64,000 nt of DNA from Opitutaceae bacterium BACL24 MAG-120322-bin51 (GCA_905182465.1 CAJJBI010000006.1:62001-126000); one strand, 5' to 3'; counted from the first letter of the stretch, positions 8,263 through 17,370 are shown. A program made the numbers and translations. The notes: generated by a model from the sequence alone, not told the origin.

Positions 8263-9097
8263 AGCCCGGCCAAAGCAAGCAAGCGGGGCACAGGTCATCC
8301 AATGGTCAGGACTGACCGATGTCGGTCGCTTTCGCAAAAGTAACCAAGATGCCTTCCTTGCGCTGGCGCTCAACGGCGAGGGCGTACGCCGCCTCGGTAA
8401 ATACGGCGAGGCTGAGCTCAATGAGAGTGACTATATATTTGCCGTCAGTGATGGTATGGGTGGTGCGAACGCGGGCGAATTCGCTAGTCAGATCGCGGTT
8501 GAGAAAATCACACAGCTGTTGCCACAGTCCTTCAGCGCAGCGGCGAGTGGCATCGCGGTCGGCTATCAAGATCTGCTCGGAGAGCTTTTTGATCAGATCC
8601 ACCGCGAACTTACTAAAATGGGGCAGGCCTACGAGGAGCTCAGCGGTATGGGGGCCACACTCAGTTTGTGTTGGGTGCGCCCAGGTCGGGTCTACTTCGC
8701 ACACGTCGGCGATAGCCGCATCTATCATTTGCCTTCGGCTGGAGGTATCCAGCAGCTTAGCCACGATCACACACACGTCGGCTGGCAGCAGCGCCAAGGC
8801 GAACTAGGTGAGACCGAAGCGCGCAACCACCCAGGGCGCAACGGGCTCCAGCAAGTGCTCGGCGGCAAGAACCAAAATCTAAGCCCCCAGTTTGGAGCAG
8901 TTGGCTTCGGGGCGGGTGACTCCTTTCTGATTTGCTCTGACGGCTTGGTCGAGGGTCTTTGGGATAGCGGGATGCAACGGCTTATTCGCAATCCTGCGAA
9001 GGATGCTCCTGCCGACGTCGCAGAGCGCCTAGTAAACGAGGCCGTGCAGACGGATGGAAAAGATAATACCACTGCGCTGGTTTTTGAAATGACTTGA
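8255..9097 (+). CDS. PP2C-type serine/threonine protein phosphatase
   Basis: A 280-residue metal-dependent phosphatase of the PPM/PP2C family, dephosphorylating Ser/Thr residues in the cytosol. Motifs in order: TDVGRFRKSNQDAF (first metal-binding Asp), VSDGMGGANAGEFAS (core metal site DGMGG), GMGATLSLCWV, FAHVGDSRIYHL, ICSDGLVEGLW and DNTTALVFEM at the end. Start chosen at 8255, where the protein begins MSEARPKQ. It is preceded by AAAGGA at 8243-8248, one of the few real Shine-Dalgarno sequences in the window. It overlaps the kinase-like gene by 8 bp, forming a likely antagonistic kinase/phosphatase pair. Confidence 0.93.
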   Translation: MSEARPKQASGAQVIQWSGLTDVGRFRKSNQDAFLALALNGEGVRRLGKYGEAELNESDYIFAVSDGMGGANAGEFASQIAVEKITQLLPQSFSAAASGIAVGYQDLLGELFDQIHRELTKMGQAYEELSGMGATLSLCWVRPGRVYFAHVGDSRIYHLPSAGGIQQLSHDHTHVGWQQRQGELGETEARNHPGRNGLQQVLGGKNQNLSPQFGAVGFGAGDSFLICSDGLVEGLWDSGMQRLIRNPAKDAPADVAERLVNEAVQTDGKDNTTALVFEMT

Positions 9098-9193
9098 GCA
9101 CCAGTGGCAAAGCGCTTCGACAGTCCGCGACATTAGACCATGAAGGCCCCTGATTTTTAGTTAGACTCAAGCGTCATATTCTCTCTGAAATCA

Positions 9194-9222
9194 TTGACAG
9201 CCGAGTTCAAATCAACGGAATG
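9194..9222 (+). promoter_or_regulatory. Possible tRNA-Leu promoter
   Basis: A perfect TTGACA (9194-9199) lies about 17 bp ahead of a poor -10 candidate (GGAATG, 9217-9222), with the tRNA starting at 9238. The position suits a tRNA promoter, but the -10 is weak. Confidence 0.3.
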
Positions 9223-9237
9223 CAGACTTCGATTGAT

Positions 9238-9323
<86 letters not shown>

Positions 9324-9404
9324 TTCGCTCCGCTCAGCAGATCGCGACACTCTGTCTAGAGCGCAATGAACTAGAATATTACTAGGCCTACTTCTTAGGC
9401 AAGA

Positions 9405-9956
9405 TTACTCGGCGGCGGGGCACTGCTCTTTGGTGTTGTTGCCATTATTTGCCTTGGTAATGTTTTGTAATGGAGGAGGGAGCGCCGACTGCTTAGCATT
9501 TCCGTTTGTAGTTACTGGCTGGCTGACGGAAGTAACTACTGGGATGGGCGAGGAGCTGGCGGTCATTAAGGTTAGGCGCTCGGTGCGACCGCTCATGATG
9601 ACGGTGAGCGATCGGGAGACGGAGTCGTAGTTACGCACGGAGATACCTTGCGCGGCGGCTTCGTTCTCTTTCAGCCAGTAGCTCTTTTGATCGCGTCTAT
9701 TAAATAGGCTAAATTGATACTGGCCGTCCATCTCAGCAAGTCCGCGGAACTCAATCTCGCGACTAATCGGACCGTTGGATTGCACGACAGGCTTTGGCGC
9801 TTCTTTCTTATCGCTGTAGCCGGGTGGGAGAAAAGGGTTACTGCTTTCGAGTGTCTCTGCGCTGAGCATGGAGACACTAGCAAGCAAAGCGAAAGTTAAG
9901 CTTCTGCGGAATGCTCTTTTCGTGAATTGTGCGAAATCTGAAGTTAATCGGATCAT
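9405..9956 (-). CDS. GspC/PilP-like inner-membrane protein of the type II secretion cluster
   Basis: A 183-residue protein with an N-terminal hydrophobic segment (about residues 18-33, FRRSLTFALLASVSMLSAE) that may be a signal or anchor. A proline-rich linker and a small beta domain follow (ISREIEFRGLAEMDGQYQ to RTERLTL). That domain resembles the homology region of GspC and PilP: FRGL, YWLKENE, then a repeated hydrophobic pattern. The tail is Asn/Pro/Ser-rich. The start overlaps the expected gspD stop as TAATG, so it is the last gene of the operon. The resemblance is structural in pattern only. No secure family match can be claimed, but the position next to the secretin fits a GspC-like role. 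Confidence 0.5.
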   Translation of the reverse strand: MIRLTSDFAQFTKRAFRRSLTFALLASVSMLSAETLESSNPFLPPGYSDKKEAPKPVVQSNGPISREIEFRGLAEMDGQYQFSLFNRRDQKSYWLKENEAAAQGISVRNYDSVSRSLTVIMSGRTERLTLMTASSSPIPVVTSVSQPVTTNGNAKQSALPPPLQNITKANNGNNTKEQCPAAE

Positions 9957-12079
9957 TATTTAACGGCGCAAGAAGCGTGGCCATGCTGCTTTATTTTCTT
10001 GCTTTGGTTCTTTTCCTCAATTTGACTTCCTTCCATATAGATATTGCCAGTGTGCCTGTTTCTAAGAATTCTGTAACTGCTTCTGTCTTCGGATCACTTT
10101 CAATTTATCTAGCTCATTGCTTGGCTTCGTCTGGATTTCTTAAGATCGTCGGGCGAATAAATATGATTAATTCGGTTCGTTACGTAATCTCGTGATTATC
10201 ACCAGAAGATACTCGATGAAGGAATACGTCCTATAAGGGGAAGTAGAGTTGTTGATTCTTTCTGTTTCTCCTGTAGGCCCCCAAGATGATGACTTTCTCT
10301 GATCTTTACCGTAATGGTTGAAGTTGCTTCTCGTTCACCAATGATTGGTCGCGTTCACGTTGCCTCATGGAACTGTTGTACGAACGTTATCTACAGTTTG
10401 TTCAATTGCATCTGAACCGTACCATCGGCTCCAATCAATGGAGTTACAGTGAGCTGTATTCCAACGTCACGGTATTCGACTTGACTCGCGTATGAAGAGT
10501 TGTCTATCAGATGTTGCTTGAAGCTCGTATGAATGGTCGTGACTCGCTAACATTAATAACGCCTTCTTCGTTATGACTTACGACGATACGTGGGCGAGAT
10601 ACAATCTTAGTATCGCTGTCGTGTTGCTCGGCTGATTCGCTAGTAAAATGCAGCTAGTGGATTGTTCCATTGGAGACCGTTGCTACCTGATGCAGCTAAT
10701 GCCAATCCTGCCGCTTCCAGTAGCATCTCCTCAACAATTGGCTGGCTCCATCGTATCGAAAATGCTTGAATACTCTAGTCCGCTAGCTTGTTTTTCCTTA
10801 AGTGTGACTTCTGTAATAATAGCTTCGATCAGAACCTGCGGCAATGGGATATCGATTTTTTCGATGAGTTCTTTGAGTGTCTTTAAGTCCTGCTGTGTCC
10901 CGTAAGCGACGATAGCGTTGGTGCGTTCATCCGCGGCTAGGCCGACGAAGTTTGAAAATTGCAAAGAACTGTTGGCTTCGATAAAGCCAGCGGAGGGCGC
11001 CGGCGCATTGACGGCGACAGGGGTGCGTTGTTGTTTCCGCGATTATTGGCGTTGTTTGCGCGTTCGTTTTCGCGGGCGACTTGGGCGTCTTCTTCGCGGC
11101 CTTCTTTTTGCCCAGAGATGATGTCTTCGATGATGGGGACGACTTCTTCGGCTTTAGCTTGGCGGAGCTGGAAGACTTCGCTGGCGGTGAGTGGGGCGGC
11201 GTCGACGTCGACGCTCTGGATCACGTCCATGATGATTGCCAGGTTGCCGGGGGGGGTGATGAGAATGAGCTGGTTCGTCCGTTCGTCGGCAGTCACGCTG
11301 GTATTCCCTTCAAGGTAGCTTTTGAGCGGGCCTTGGATGAGGTTTTCAATGCGTTCTTGCATTTCGGTGGCTTGCACGAAGTCGAGCTTGATGAATTTGA
11401 TCTCTTCGCGAACGACTTGCGCACGGTCCGCATCTTTGAGTATGGTTTCGATGCGCTGTAAATTAACGAGGGCATCGGTAATGAGGAGTGCATTGGACTT
11501 AGGGAAGGGGAGCACGCTGGAATTTTGGGAAACGAGGTTCTGCACGAGGGGCGCGCCTGCTTCGACTGCGTTGAGGTAGTCGAGCTTGAAAAGTTTGGCG
11601 TAAATTTGCTGGCTAGCGTCGAGTTCGAGGCTACTGCCTGCAAGCATGATGGGAACTTGACTGCTTACGTTGGTCGCGGGGACGGCTTTCATGAAACGGC
11701 CTCCCATATCGGTCAGCATGATGCCGTTAAGGGTCAGTAAACTTTCGAGGGCGAGCACGGCCTCTCGCTTTGTCATGGCGCCGCGCGAATTGAAGTTAAA
11801 TTTGGAGGCGGGTAGGTCTTGGCGGCGGAGAATAATCTTATCCGTCAACTGCTCCAATAGAACGAGCACTTGATTGGCGGTGTCATCGACCAGCATAATT
11901 TCGCCGACCATGGCTTCGGGCTCTTTTAGCTCGGGCTCGGCAGGTGTAATCACACCCTCACGGAGGACGGGGGGTGAGGCGAGGACTCGGGCACGTGATC
12001 TATCTGCATCTTGTGCGTAGCCATGGCTAGCTAGGATGAAAAGGGCGCTTAGTGGGATGATTGAAAGGAAACGGAGCAT
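9956..12079 (-). pseudogene. gspD: GspD secretin, frame-scrambled in its C-terminal half
   Basis: GspD forms the outer-membrane channel of the type II secretion system. From the ATG at 12079 the frame is open for about 350 sensible residues: a signal peptide (LSIIPLSALFILASHGYAQ), then N-domains with EVFQLRQAKAEEVVPIIEDI and a linker rich in Asn. The frame is lost in a GGGG run at 11020-11023 and resumes in another frame as SNFVGLAADERTNAIVAYG to 10731. Further secretin blocks follow in changing frames: DTKIVSRPRIVVSHNEEG (10614 downward), YRDVGIQLTVTPLIGADG (10498 downward), IGEREATSTITVK (10342 downward), QEKQKESTTLLPLIGRIP (10275-10222) and RTELIIFIRPTILRNPDEA (10179-10123). At least five frame changes are needed. 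The gene end would overlap the next start as TAATG. Either a recent pseudogene or a consensus error. Confidence 0.8.
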
Positions 12080-12630
12080 TACAGGTTCGGGTCTTTTAGA
12101 TCGAAAGAATTGATTTCGTAGCGCACATCGAGTTGCATGGGGTTACGGCGGTTTTTCTGGATACGGACGCTTTGGATGTTAATATAGGGCGTCTCTTCTT
12201 GAAGTAGTTTATTGATCTTAATCAGTTGGGCAATGGAAATTAGGCCGAGACGGACACGGAGGTTGTGGTCATTAAAGATCTCGCCCTCACGGGTGCGGAC
12301 TGGGTCGATATCTGCCGAGAGACCGCTACTACGGATGAGCTTGTCGACATGGCCTGAAAGCTGTGCGGCCGCGAATGTTTTGGAAGGGTCGACACGCTCC
12401 AGCGCGACGGCGAGTTGCTCGGTAAATAGGTCGCTACGGTCGAGCCATTGCTGCTGAGTCTGTAACTCGATTCCAGTGAGTTTGCGTTGCGCATTCCCAT
12501 CAGACAAGCGGGTGAACCAGTTGTTCGACCAAAGGAAGAGTATGACTACCACGAAAAGTAAGGAGAGGAGTTTCTCGCGCAGGCTCATGCGCTTGTAAAG
12601 GGCACGCAATTTGTCTTTTAAGTCGCTCAT
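12079..12630 (-). CDS. GspM/PilO-like type II secretion inner-membrane protein
   Basis: A 183-residue bitopic protein: a short basic N-terminus, one transmembrane helix (LLSLLFVVVILFLW, about residues 22-36), a coiled-coil stretch and a C-terminal ferredoxin-like part (INIQSVRIQKNRRNPMQLDV). This layout and the position between the gspL-like and gspD genes match GspM/PilO, which builds the inner-membrane platform. The start overlaps the gspL-like stop by 4 bp (ATGA) and the stop shares one base with the gspD ATG (TAATG), indicating translational coupling. Confidence 0.7.
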   Translation of the reverse strand: MSDLKDKLRALYKRMSLREKLLSLLFVVVILFLWSNNWFTRLSDGNAQRKLTGIELQTQQQWLDRSDLFTEQLAVALERVDPSKTFAAAQLSGHVDKLIRSSGLSADIDPVRTREGEIFNDHNLRVRLGLISIAQLIKINKLLQEETPYINIQSVRIQKNRRNPMQLDVRYEINSFDLKDPNL

Positions 12631-13778
12631 GGAGTCATGACTCCTTTCGCCGCGGCTGGTTCGGGTTCGCGGTAGGTGTAATCGAGGGTCACGGTGAAGG
12701 TGGTCTTACTATCGCGAGTAATATATTTGGGGTCTTCTGCGAGTTGAAACTTCCCAGACTGACGGAGCGATTTGGTGTAGAGGTTGAGTTCGTTGATTGT
12801 ATTGGCCTTGCCCTCGATGGTGAGACGATTGCTGCTATCAATGATGGTTTCGTCGTATTCAATCCCTGTTGTTCCGAGTGCTGTACGAACTTCATTTGCA
12901 GCAGTGAGCATGGCGATGGGGCGTAGCTCGTTCTGCGCGACTTGATCGAGCTTATTTAAAAGGCTCTGCTTATCTTCTATCCGACGGACGGGGGTAGCCT
13001 GTTCGTCGATTTTGGCTGTGCGGGTGCCGAGCCAAAAATCACCTAAAAAAAGCAGGCCTTCGAACACGACAAGTACGATGGCAAAGATGGCCGCGTAGCC
13101 CATGATGCGAGTAACGAGGCTAGTCGTGCGGCGGGCGCTGCGTTCGACAGTTTTGAAACTACTCGGGCGGATGTCAGCATTCCAAAGTGAGGCTTCGTCT
13201 GGCTCTAGGGGTGACCAGAGGCCGTCGGCAGGCGATTCGCCGATTGTTTCAAATTTGAAAGTAGGGATACTTTGTTCGCTGAGCTCGACGGTTAACAGTT
13301 TAAGGTGGATGCTTTGGCCTTTGCTGTGGGGGGTATCACTGCCTGCGGGTAGGCTGCGGATGTTTTCAGGCGAGGCTTCGCCGCTGGGAAGTAGAAAGCT
13401 GGTGGTGTAGTGCTCGCCTTCGAGGACGACCTCAGTATCACGAGTGAAGCGTGCACCTTGCAGGGTGGTGAAATCTGGGAGCACCCAAGTGTAGGTTTCC
13501 AGCTCGGCGTGGCCTGCGAGTTTGAGTCGCTCTTTGAGCGCGGCGTAAATGAGTAGATGCTGGCCGTCGGGAGCGATTAAAAATCCCCAGCGTAGTTGAT
13601 CAAGCGGGAAGGGAGAGACGGCCTCCATGCTTAATTCAGCGAAGTCGGCTAGCTCGGCAGGGGCGAGTGCGGTTGGCACTTCGACTTTTTCGATGAAAAA
13701 GTATTCCGCAGGTAGAACGAGCACGTCCGGCAGGGGCACGCTCTCGGGTTCGGGTGCTGTTTGGGTAGGTTCGCTCAC
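12627..13778 (-). CDS. GspL-like type II secretion platform protein
   Basis: A 383-residue protein with a cytoplasmic N-terminal part of about 225 residues, one transmembrane segment (IMGYAAIFAIVLVVFEGLLF, about residues 225-245) and a periplasmic C-terminal domain ending FTVTLDYTYREPEP. The N-terminal part contains actin-like-fold style segments such as AELSMEAVSPFPLDQLRWGF, seen in GspL/PilM relatives. In the T2SS this subunit links the secretion ATPase to the pseudopilus platform. No gspE or gspF gene is present nearby, so the ATPase must be encoded elsewhere. Confidence 0.7.
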   Translation of the reverse strand: MSEPTQTAPEPESVPLPDVLVLPAEYFFIEKVEVPTALAPAELADFAELSMEAVSPFPLDQLRWGFLIAPDGQHLLIYAALKERLKLAGHAELETYTWVLPDFTTLQGARFTRDTEVVLEGEHYTTSFLLPSGEASPENIRSLPAGSDTPHSKGQSIHLKLLTVELSEQSIPTFKFETIGESPADGLWSPLEPDEASLWNADIRPSSFKTVERSARRTTSLVTRIMGYAAIFAIVLVVFEGLLFLGDFWLGTRTAKIDEQATPVRRIEDKQSLLNKLDQVAQNELRPIAMLTAANEVRTALGTTGIEYDETIIDSSNRLTIEGKANTINELNLYTKSLRQSGKFQLAEDPKYITRDSKTTFTVTLDYTYREPEPAAAKGVMTP

Positions 13779-13793
13779 GGCTAGTGTATTAGT

Positions 13794-14891
13794 TTAGAAT
13801 GAATCGCTTTCTTCACCGATGTCTAGCGCCGAATACCGAGCGGGCGGACTACTCGGTCGTCCTTGAGTGTATTCGGAAACTTGGAGGATTTTAAATGGAT
13901 AACCGATGGCTTCTTGTTCGCTGACCGCACCTGTCTTGGGCGCGTCGTCTGAATCGCCGCCGGGGGCGCTGCCGCTGCCGCCTTCTTCGGTGTTAAAATT
14001 TGGCTCGACCAGTGCGCTAACAGTAAAGGGCACTTGGCCGCGCCAGAGGCTCACAGTGACGCGGAGTAGGCTAACTTCGACGCTGCCACTACCGCTACTG
14101 GCTGACTCGGGCAACTGCTGAAGATAGGGTAGATCGTCGAGCCCATCAAAGAGGCGGTCTTCGTCGTAGCCGTCTTGCAGGGCGATCAGTTCTAATACTG
14201 ACTGCGAGCTACTGTTAATATTGGCGGCGCCTGCGTTAATGACAGAGACCATACTGTCGAGCTTGGCAAAGAGTTCGTTGGGTAGACCGTTCTCGTCGAA
14301 AAATTCGTCTTCCCAAATTTCGAGTAGACGCAATTCTTCGAGACTCTGAAGAGGGCTATTGGCGGCGCGGTAAGCGGGCTTGCGGCGGAGGTAGTCTTCC
14401 GATTCCGCTCCGTTGAGTCGGCGGCTTTCGTCGGGATCGATCCAGTCGAGTAACATACTACTGAGCTCGCGAGCTGTTCCGAAGTCAAAATCAAAGCTTT
14501 CTTCCAGCATCTGGTTAAGCAGTGCTTCGTCCATCGTATTGAATGGGAGCTTGTTACTTTCGTCTTGGATCTGAATCTCTAGTTCCCATCCATTTGGAAT
14601 AGTGATGCCCGCGTAGTTGATAGGGTCTGCCCAGCCTTGTTCGGGTGCAAAGAGTTTACCGTCGTCGATCAGTGCGACTTCGTGGATCGTGGCGAGCGCG
14701 ACTTCCAGCATACTATAACTAAACGAGCGTACATCGGCTGGCTCGTTAAAGATGGCGCGATACTCGAGGTCTTCGACTGCTTCGTCGATGAAGCGCGTGA
14801 CAATGAAGGAGAGGAGTAGAACGATGGCGAGGACAGCGATAAGGACGCTGCCTCGCTTAGGTCCGGAAGAGTGTTCTCTGTAAGCCATCAT
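13794..14891 (-). CDS. gspK: GspK, minor pseudopilin of the type II secretion system
   Basis: A 365-residue minor pseudopilin that caps the pseudopilus. The N-terminus has basic residues, then RGSVLIAVLAIVLLLSFIVT, the prepilin-type helix. It lacks Glu5, as is normal for GspK. The body contains DESNKLPFNTMDEALL, LLDWIDPDESRRLNGAE and SLEELRLLEIW, the GspK helical insertion blocks, then VSVINAGAANINSSS. The C-terminal tail is Gly/Ser/Asp-rich (about residues 300-330). It follows gspJ with a 1-bp gap and precedes the gspL-like gene by 15 bp. Confidence 0.88.
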   Translation of the reverse strand: MMAYREHSSGPKRGSVLIAVLAIVLLLSFIVTRFIDEAVEDLEYRAIFNEPADVRSFSYSMLEVALATIHEVALIDDGKLFAPEQGWADPINYAGITIPNGWELEIQIQDESNKLPFNTMDEALLNQMLEESFDFDFGTARELSSMLLDWIDPDESRRLNGAESEDYLRRKPAYRAANSPLQSLEELRLLEIWEDEFFDENGLPNELFAKLDSMVSVINAGAANINSSSQSVLELIALQDGYDEDRLFDGLDDLPYLQQLPESASSGSGSVEVSLLRVTVSLWRGQVPFTVSALVEPNFNTEEGGSGSAPGGDSDDAPKTGAVSEQEAIGYPFKILQVSEYTQGRPSSPPARYSALDIGEESDSF

Positions 14892-14892
14892 T

Positions 14893-15825
14893 CTAGAAGA
14901 TTAATGCGTTCCTTGATGTTACAGGAATCGTAAGGGTGCGCTCTTTAGTGACACCTTCGTATTCAAATGTGAGTTTTATGAAGCGTGGGAGTATAAATTG
15001 ATCGTCGCCTTCACCCTCTTTGGGCTCGGTTTCGGTTTCCCATTTTTCGAAGCGTTCGTCCCAATAGACATATTCTACTTTCGTGACGAGGTCGCTGAGT
15101 GGAGTGCGGCGTAGGTCATCGAGATCTTCGGAGTCTTCTTGCAGCGGCGTATACCAGAGGAGGCTGAGGCCTTCGTCGTCTTCAAAATGGAGAAACGCTT
15201 CCACGCCGATGATGGGTGCATTTTCTGTTTGCACGAGCAGTGGCGGAGTGTCTCTTAGCTTAAAGTGGAGTATCGGGTCTTGGTAGTTGGCGAAACCGGG
15301 TGGCTTTGACCAATCGATGGGTTCTTCGGAAACACGGACGAGGCCGCTGCCAGTTGTGGACTCTGTGTTGTTCCCTTCCATTGAATTACCGCCATCGGAA
15401 TTGTTGTTTCCAGGGATGTCTACGGTCACTTGAGAGCCATCTGTTTCGATATTGTTATTGCCCGATTCATTCGAGGTCGATCCGCCACTTTCGTCTTCGT
15501 CGCCGAGGGCGATCTCGGTGCCGGCCATGGAGAAGCTGGCTTGGAGGAACTCGGTGACGCCGTCGACATGATCTTCGAAGAAGTGCCGGTCTTGTCGTTC
15601 GAGCCAGGCATTCGTTACCGAGACCATCAAGGTGGCAGCACCCGCGAGCAGTGCGCCCGCAATCGAAACCGCGAGGATGACTTCGAGTAGGGTGAATGCA
15701 GCGACGCCGCGAGTATTGGAAGGAGAGTTTTGACTACTGCGATAGCCTCTCTCCGGTCGAGCAAACCAAGCACCTATCACTGACTGGGTGGGAACTTCTT
15801 TGAGCTGAGTGCGCAGATATATCAT
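14893..15825 (-). CDS. gspJ: GspJ-type pseudopilin
   Basis: A 310-residue prepilin-like protein with the motif VAAFTLLEVILAVSIAGALL, giving Ala rather than Gly before the cleavage site. The 40-odd residue leader upstream of the motif is unusually long, but the start is fixed by a TGATG overlap with the gspI stop. A low-complexity Asn/Gly/Ser/Glu stretch (about residues 115-160) interrupts the pilin fold, followed by LVTKVEYVYWDERFEKW and LPRFIKLTFEYEG. These fit GspJ, which sits near the pseudopilus tip. Assignment to J rather than another minor pilin rests on gene order and length. Confidence 0.8.
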   Translation of the reverse strand: MIYLRTQLKEVPTQSVIGAWFARPERGYRSSQNSPSNTRGVAAFTLLEVILAVSIAGALLAGAATLMVSVTNAWLERQDRHFFEDHVDGVTEFLQASFSMAGTEIALGDEDESGGSTSNESGNNNIETDGSQVTVDIPGNNNSDGGNSMEGNNTESTTGSGLVRVSEEPIDWSKPPGFANYQDPILHFKLRDTPPLLVQTENAPIIGVEAFLHFEDDEGLSLLWYTPLQEDSEDLDDLRRTPLSDLVTKVEYVYWDERFEKWETETEPKEGEGDDQFILPRFIKLTFEYEGVTKERTLTIPVTSRNALIF

Positions 15826-16331
15826 CAGAAATTAAAATCCCTTCGCGTGTCTTCGAGTGCTTCGCGTTTATCTTGAAGTAGATCGGAACGTTCGTCGCTT
15901 TCCGACCAAGTGGGGCGCAGTAAGTAAAGTGTTTCTGTGTAGTCGGCGACTAGACCTTCAGGCGGTTCACTGAAACGGATGCTAAGTTCCACTTGAAAAA
16001 GGTCGACCACGTTCGTCGGCACGACCTGAGCTTCCCAAGAGGCTTCCCCGCTATGGACAGTTTCATATTCATCACCGTCTTCGGCATCCTCGAGGTTGGG
16101 TTCTAGTAACAGTTGCATGCGCACTGCGCGGATGTCGGCATTGAGTAGGTCGTATTGGACTGCACGTTCCCTCGACAGCAGTGCGTTGACAAAAGCTGAC
16201 ATAAGAACTGACGCAGCCATCGCAAAGATCGCGACTGCGATGAGAACCTCAACGAGGGTAAAGGCAGCGACGCGCTTGCTACGCGAGTGTTGAGTGTTGA
16301 GTCGTGAGTATTGAGCTTCACTAGTGCTCAT
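15825..16331 (-). CDS. gspI: GspI-type pseudopilin
   Basis: A 168-residue minor pseudopilin with the cleavage motif RVAAFTLVEVLIAVAIFAMA, again with Ala at position -1, followed by the typical FVNALLSRERAVQYDLLNAD helix. The C-terminal part (LFQVELSIRFSEPPEG, ETLYLLRPTW) matches the small beta domain of GspI. The start overlaps the gspH stop (ATGA) and the stop overlaps the gspJ start (TGATG). The leader is encoded by an imperfect tandem repeat (ACTCA-type units around 16280-16310), which looks like locally slipped DNA. Confidence 0.8.
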   Translation of the reverse strand: MSTSEAQYSRLNTQHSRSKRVAAFTLVEVLIAVAIFAMAASVLMSAFVNALLSRERAVQYDLLNADIRAVRMQLLLEPNLEDAEDGDEYETVHSGEASWEAQVVPTNVVDLFQVELSIRFSEPPEGLVADYTETLYLLRPTWSESDERSDLLQDKREALEDTRRDFNF

Positions 16332-16852
16332 TCTTCGCTCCTTACTAAGCTGGAAAATGGGTCGAAGACGAATCGCTTTGGTGCGCCTTCACCCGTATCG
16401 ATTTCTACCACAAAAGGGCTAGAGCTGCGATCTGGTGCAAAGCTAAGCTTTTTTGTTTCCATTAGGCTGCTTTTGGCATCCGGAAACCGACCCAAGCCTT
16501 CGGCGGGCGGCACTAGATAGAAACTGATTTCACCGCGACCCTCACGACCAAAGTTTGAGTTTAATTGGAAGCTCTCTCCTCCACTGACGACTAAGGTCCC
16601 AGCTTCGTCATCATAGATTAAGGTCACTACGCTACGGTTACTTGCAGCCTGAAAACGGGCGGAACGAATCGCTGAGCGCAAGGAATCTTCGGGATTAATT
16701 TTCTCATCAAAATTCAGGAAGGCCGTGAAATTTGTGATGATCACACCAGATGCCAGTGTGATTAGCGCAAAAACTATAATGATCTCAAGCAGGGTAAAAC
16801 CGGCTTGTGAACGATGTCTACTGGCTGGTCCAGTTTCCAATATCATCCCCAC
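16328..16852 (-). CDS. gspH: GspH-type pseudopilin
   Basis: A 174-residue minor pseudopilin with a canonical motif [20 protein letters not shown] (Gly before the cleavage site). It has the GspH body pattern [19 protein letters not shown] and [14 protein letters not shown], then a C-terminal [20 protein letters not shown]. The gene overlaps the gspG end by 35 bp if the ATG at 16852 is used; an in-frame ATG at 16846 is an alternative. It is translationally coupled to gspI. Confidence 0.85.
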   Translation of the reverse strand: MGMILETGPASRHRSQAGFTLLEIIIVFALITLASGVIITNFTAFLNFDEKINPEDSLRSAIRSARFQAASNRSVVTLIYDDEAGTLVVSGGESFQLNSNFGREGRGEISFYLVPPAEGLGRFPDAKSSLMETKKLSFAPDRSSSPFVVEIDTGEGAPKRFVFDPFSSLVRSEE

Positions 16853-17267
16853 TCTCTACTCCATCTAGGCCGAGTGACCAGATATCAAAGCTTCGGTTGC
16901 CGCTGATATTACGATCACCCGGAAAGCGATATTGATAAGGATTTCCCCAAGGATCGATCGGTGATTCTTTGATATATGGGCCTCCCCAGCGATTTTCTTT
17001 GCCGGCAGGTGCTTTCAGTAGTGCATCCAGGCCTTGTTCAGTCGTGGGAAAATTGCCTACATCTAAGCGGTATCGGGTCAAGGCTAGTTCGGAATTACTG
17101 GTCACAAAAAGTCGGGCGGCTTCTTCTTGGTTTTCACCGAAAATGCCCGTCAGCTGGTTGAGCGCGACACTTGCAAGCAGAGCAACCAAAGCAATGGCAA
17201 TCAGGATTTCGAGTAAGCTGAAACCACTCTTGCGGTGTGCGGTATTGAATTGTCTATAATGTTTCAT
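16818..17267 (-). CDS. gspG: GspG, major pseudopilin of the type II secretion system
   Basis: A 149-residue major pseudopilin forming the piston of the T2SS. The prepilin motif is [20 protein letters not shown] with cleavage after Gly. The family-specific blocks are all present: [40 protein letters not shown] and the C-terminal [20 protein letters not shown], which carries the calcium-site region. This is the clearest T2SS marker in the window and the first gene of the operon. The 287 bp upstream hold the probable promoter. Confidence 0.95.
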   Translation of the reverse strand: MKHYRQFNTAHRKSGFSLLEILIAIALVALLASVALNQLTGIFGENQEEAARLFVTSNSELALTRYRLDVGNFPTTEQGLDALLKAPAGKENRWGGPYIKESPIDPWGNPYQYRFPGDRNISGNRSFDIWSLGLDGVESGDDIGNWTSQ

Positions 17268-17295
17268 GGCGCGGGAATCTCTGGTTAGTCACTAA

Positions 17296-17348
17296 TTAGA
17301 GGATACAATATAAACGTTCTACATTAGTGGCGTCTTAGTTAGAGGATA
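17296..17348. repeat. Two copies of TTAGAGGATA upstream of the T2SS operon
   Basis: The decamer TTAGAGGATA occurs at 17296-17305 and 17339-17348, spaced 43 bp start to start (about four helical turns), in the A/T-rich region before gspG. This spacing would place two bound proteins on the same DNA face. A regulatory role is inferred only. Confidence 0.35.
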
Positions 17349-17370
17349 ATAAATATACATTAAGGTTTCT

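Noticed and set aside
10620..10735. A separate small gene inside the damaged gspD region
   Set aside because: The open pieces are short and fit as fragments of the secretin between SSIFDTME and DTKIVSRP.
9956..11023. Diversity-generating retroelement or targeted hypermutation as cause of the gspD damage
   Set aside because: No reverse transcriptase, template repeat or A-specific substitution pattern was seen; the damage consists of indels.
16270..16320. ACTCA-type repeat at the start of gspI as a phase-variation tract
   Set aside because: The units are imperfect and irregular in length, so slippage switching is not well supported.
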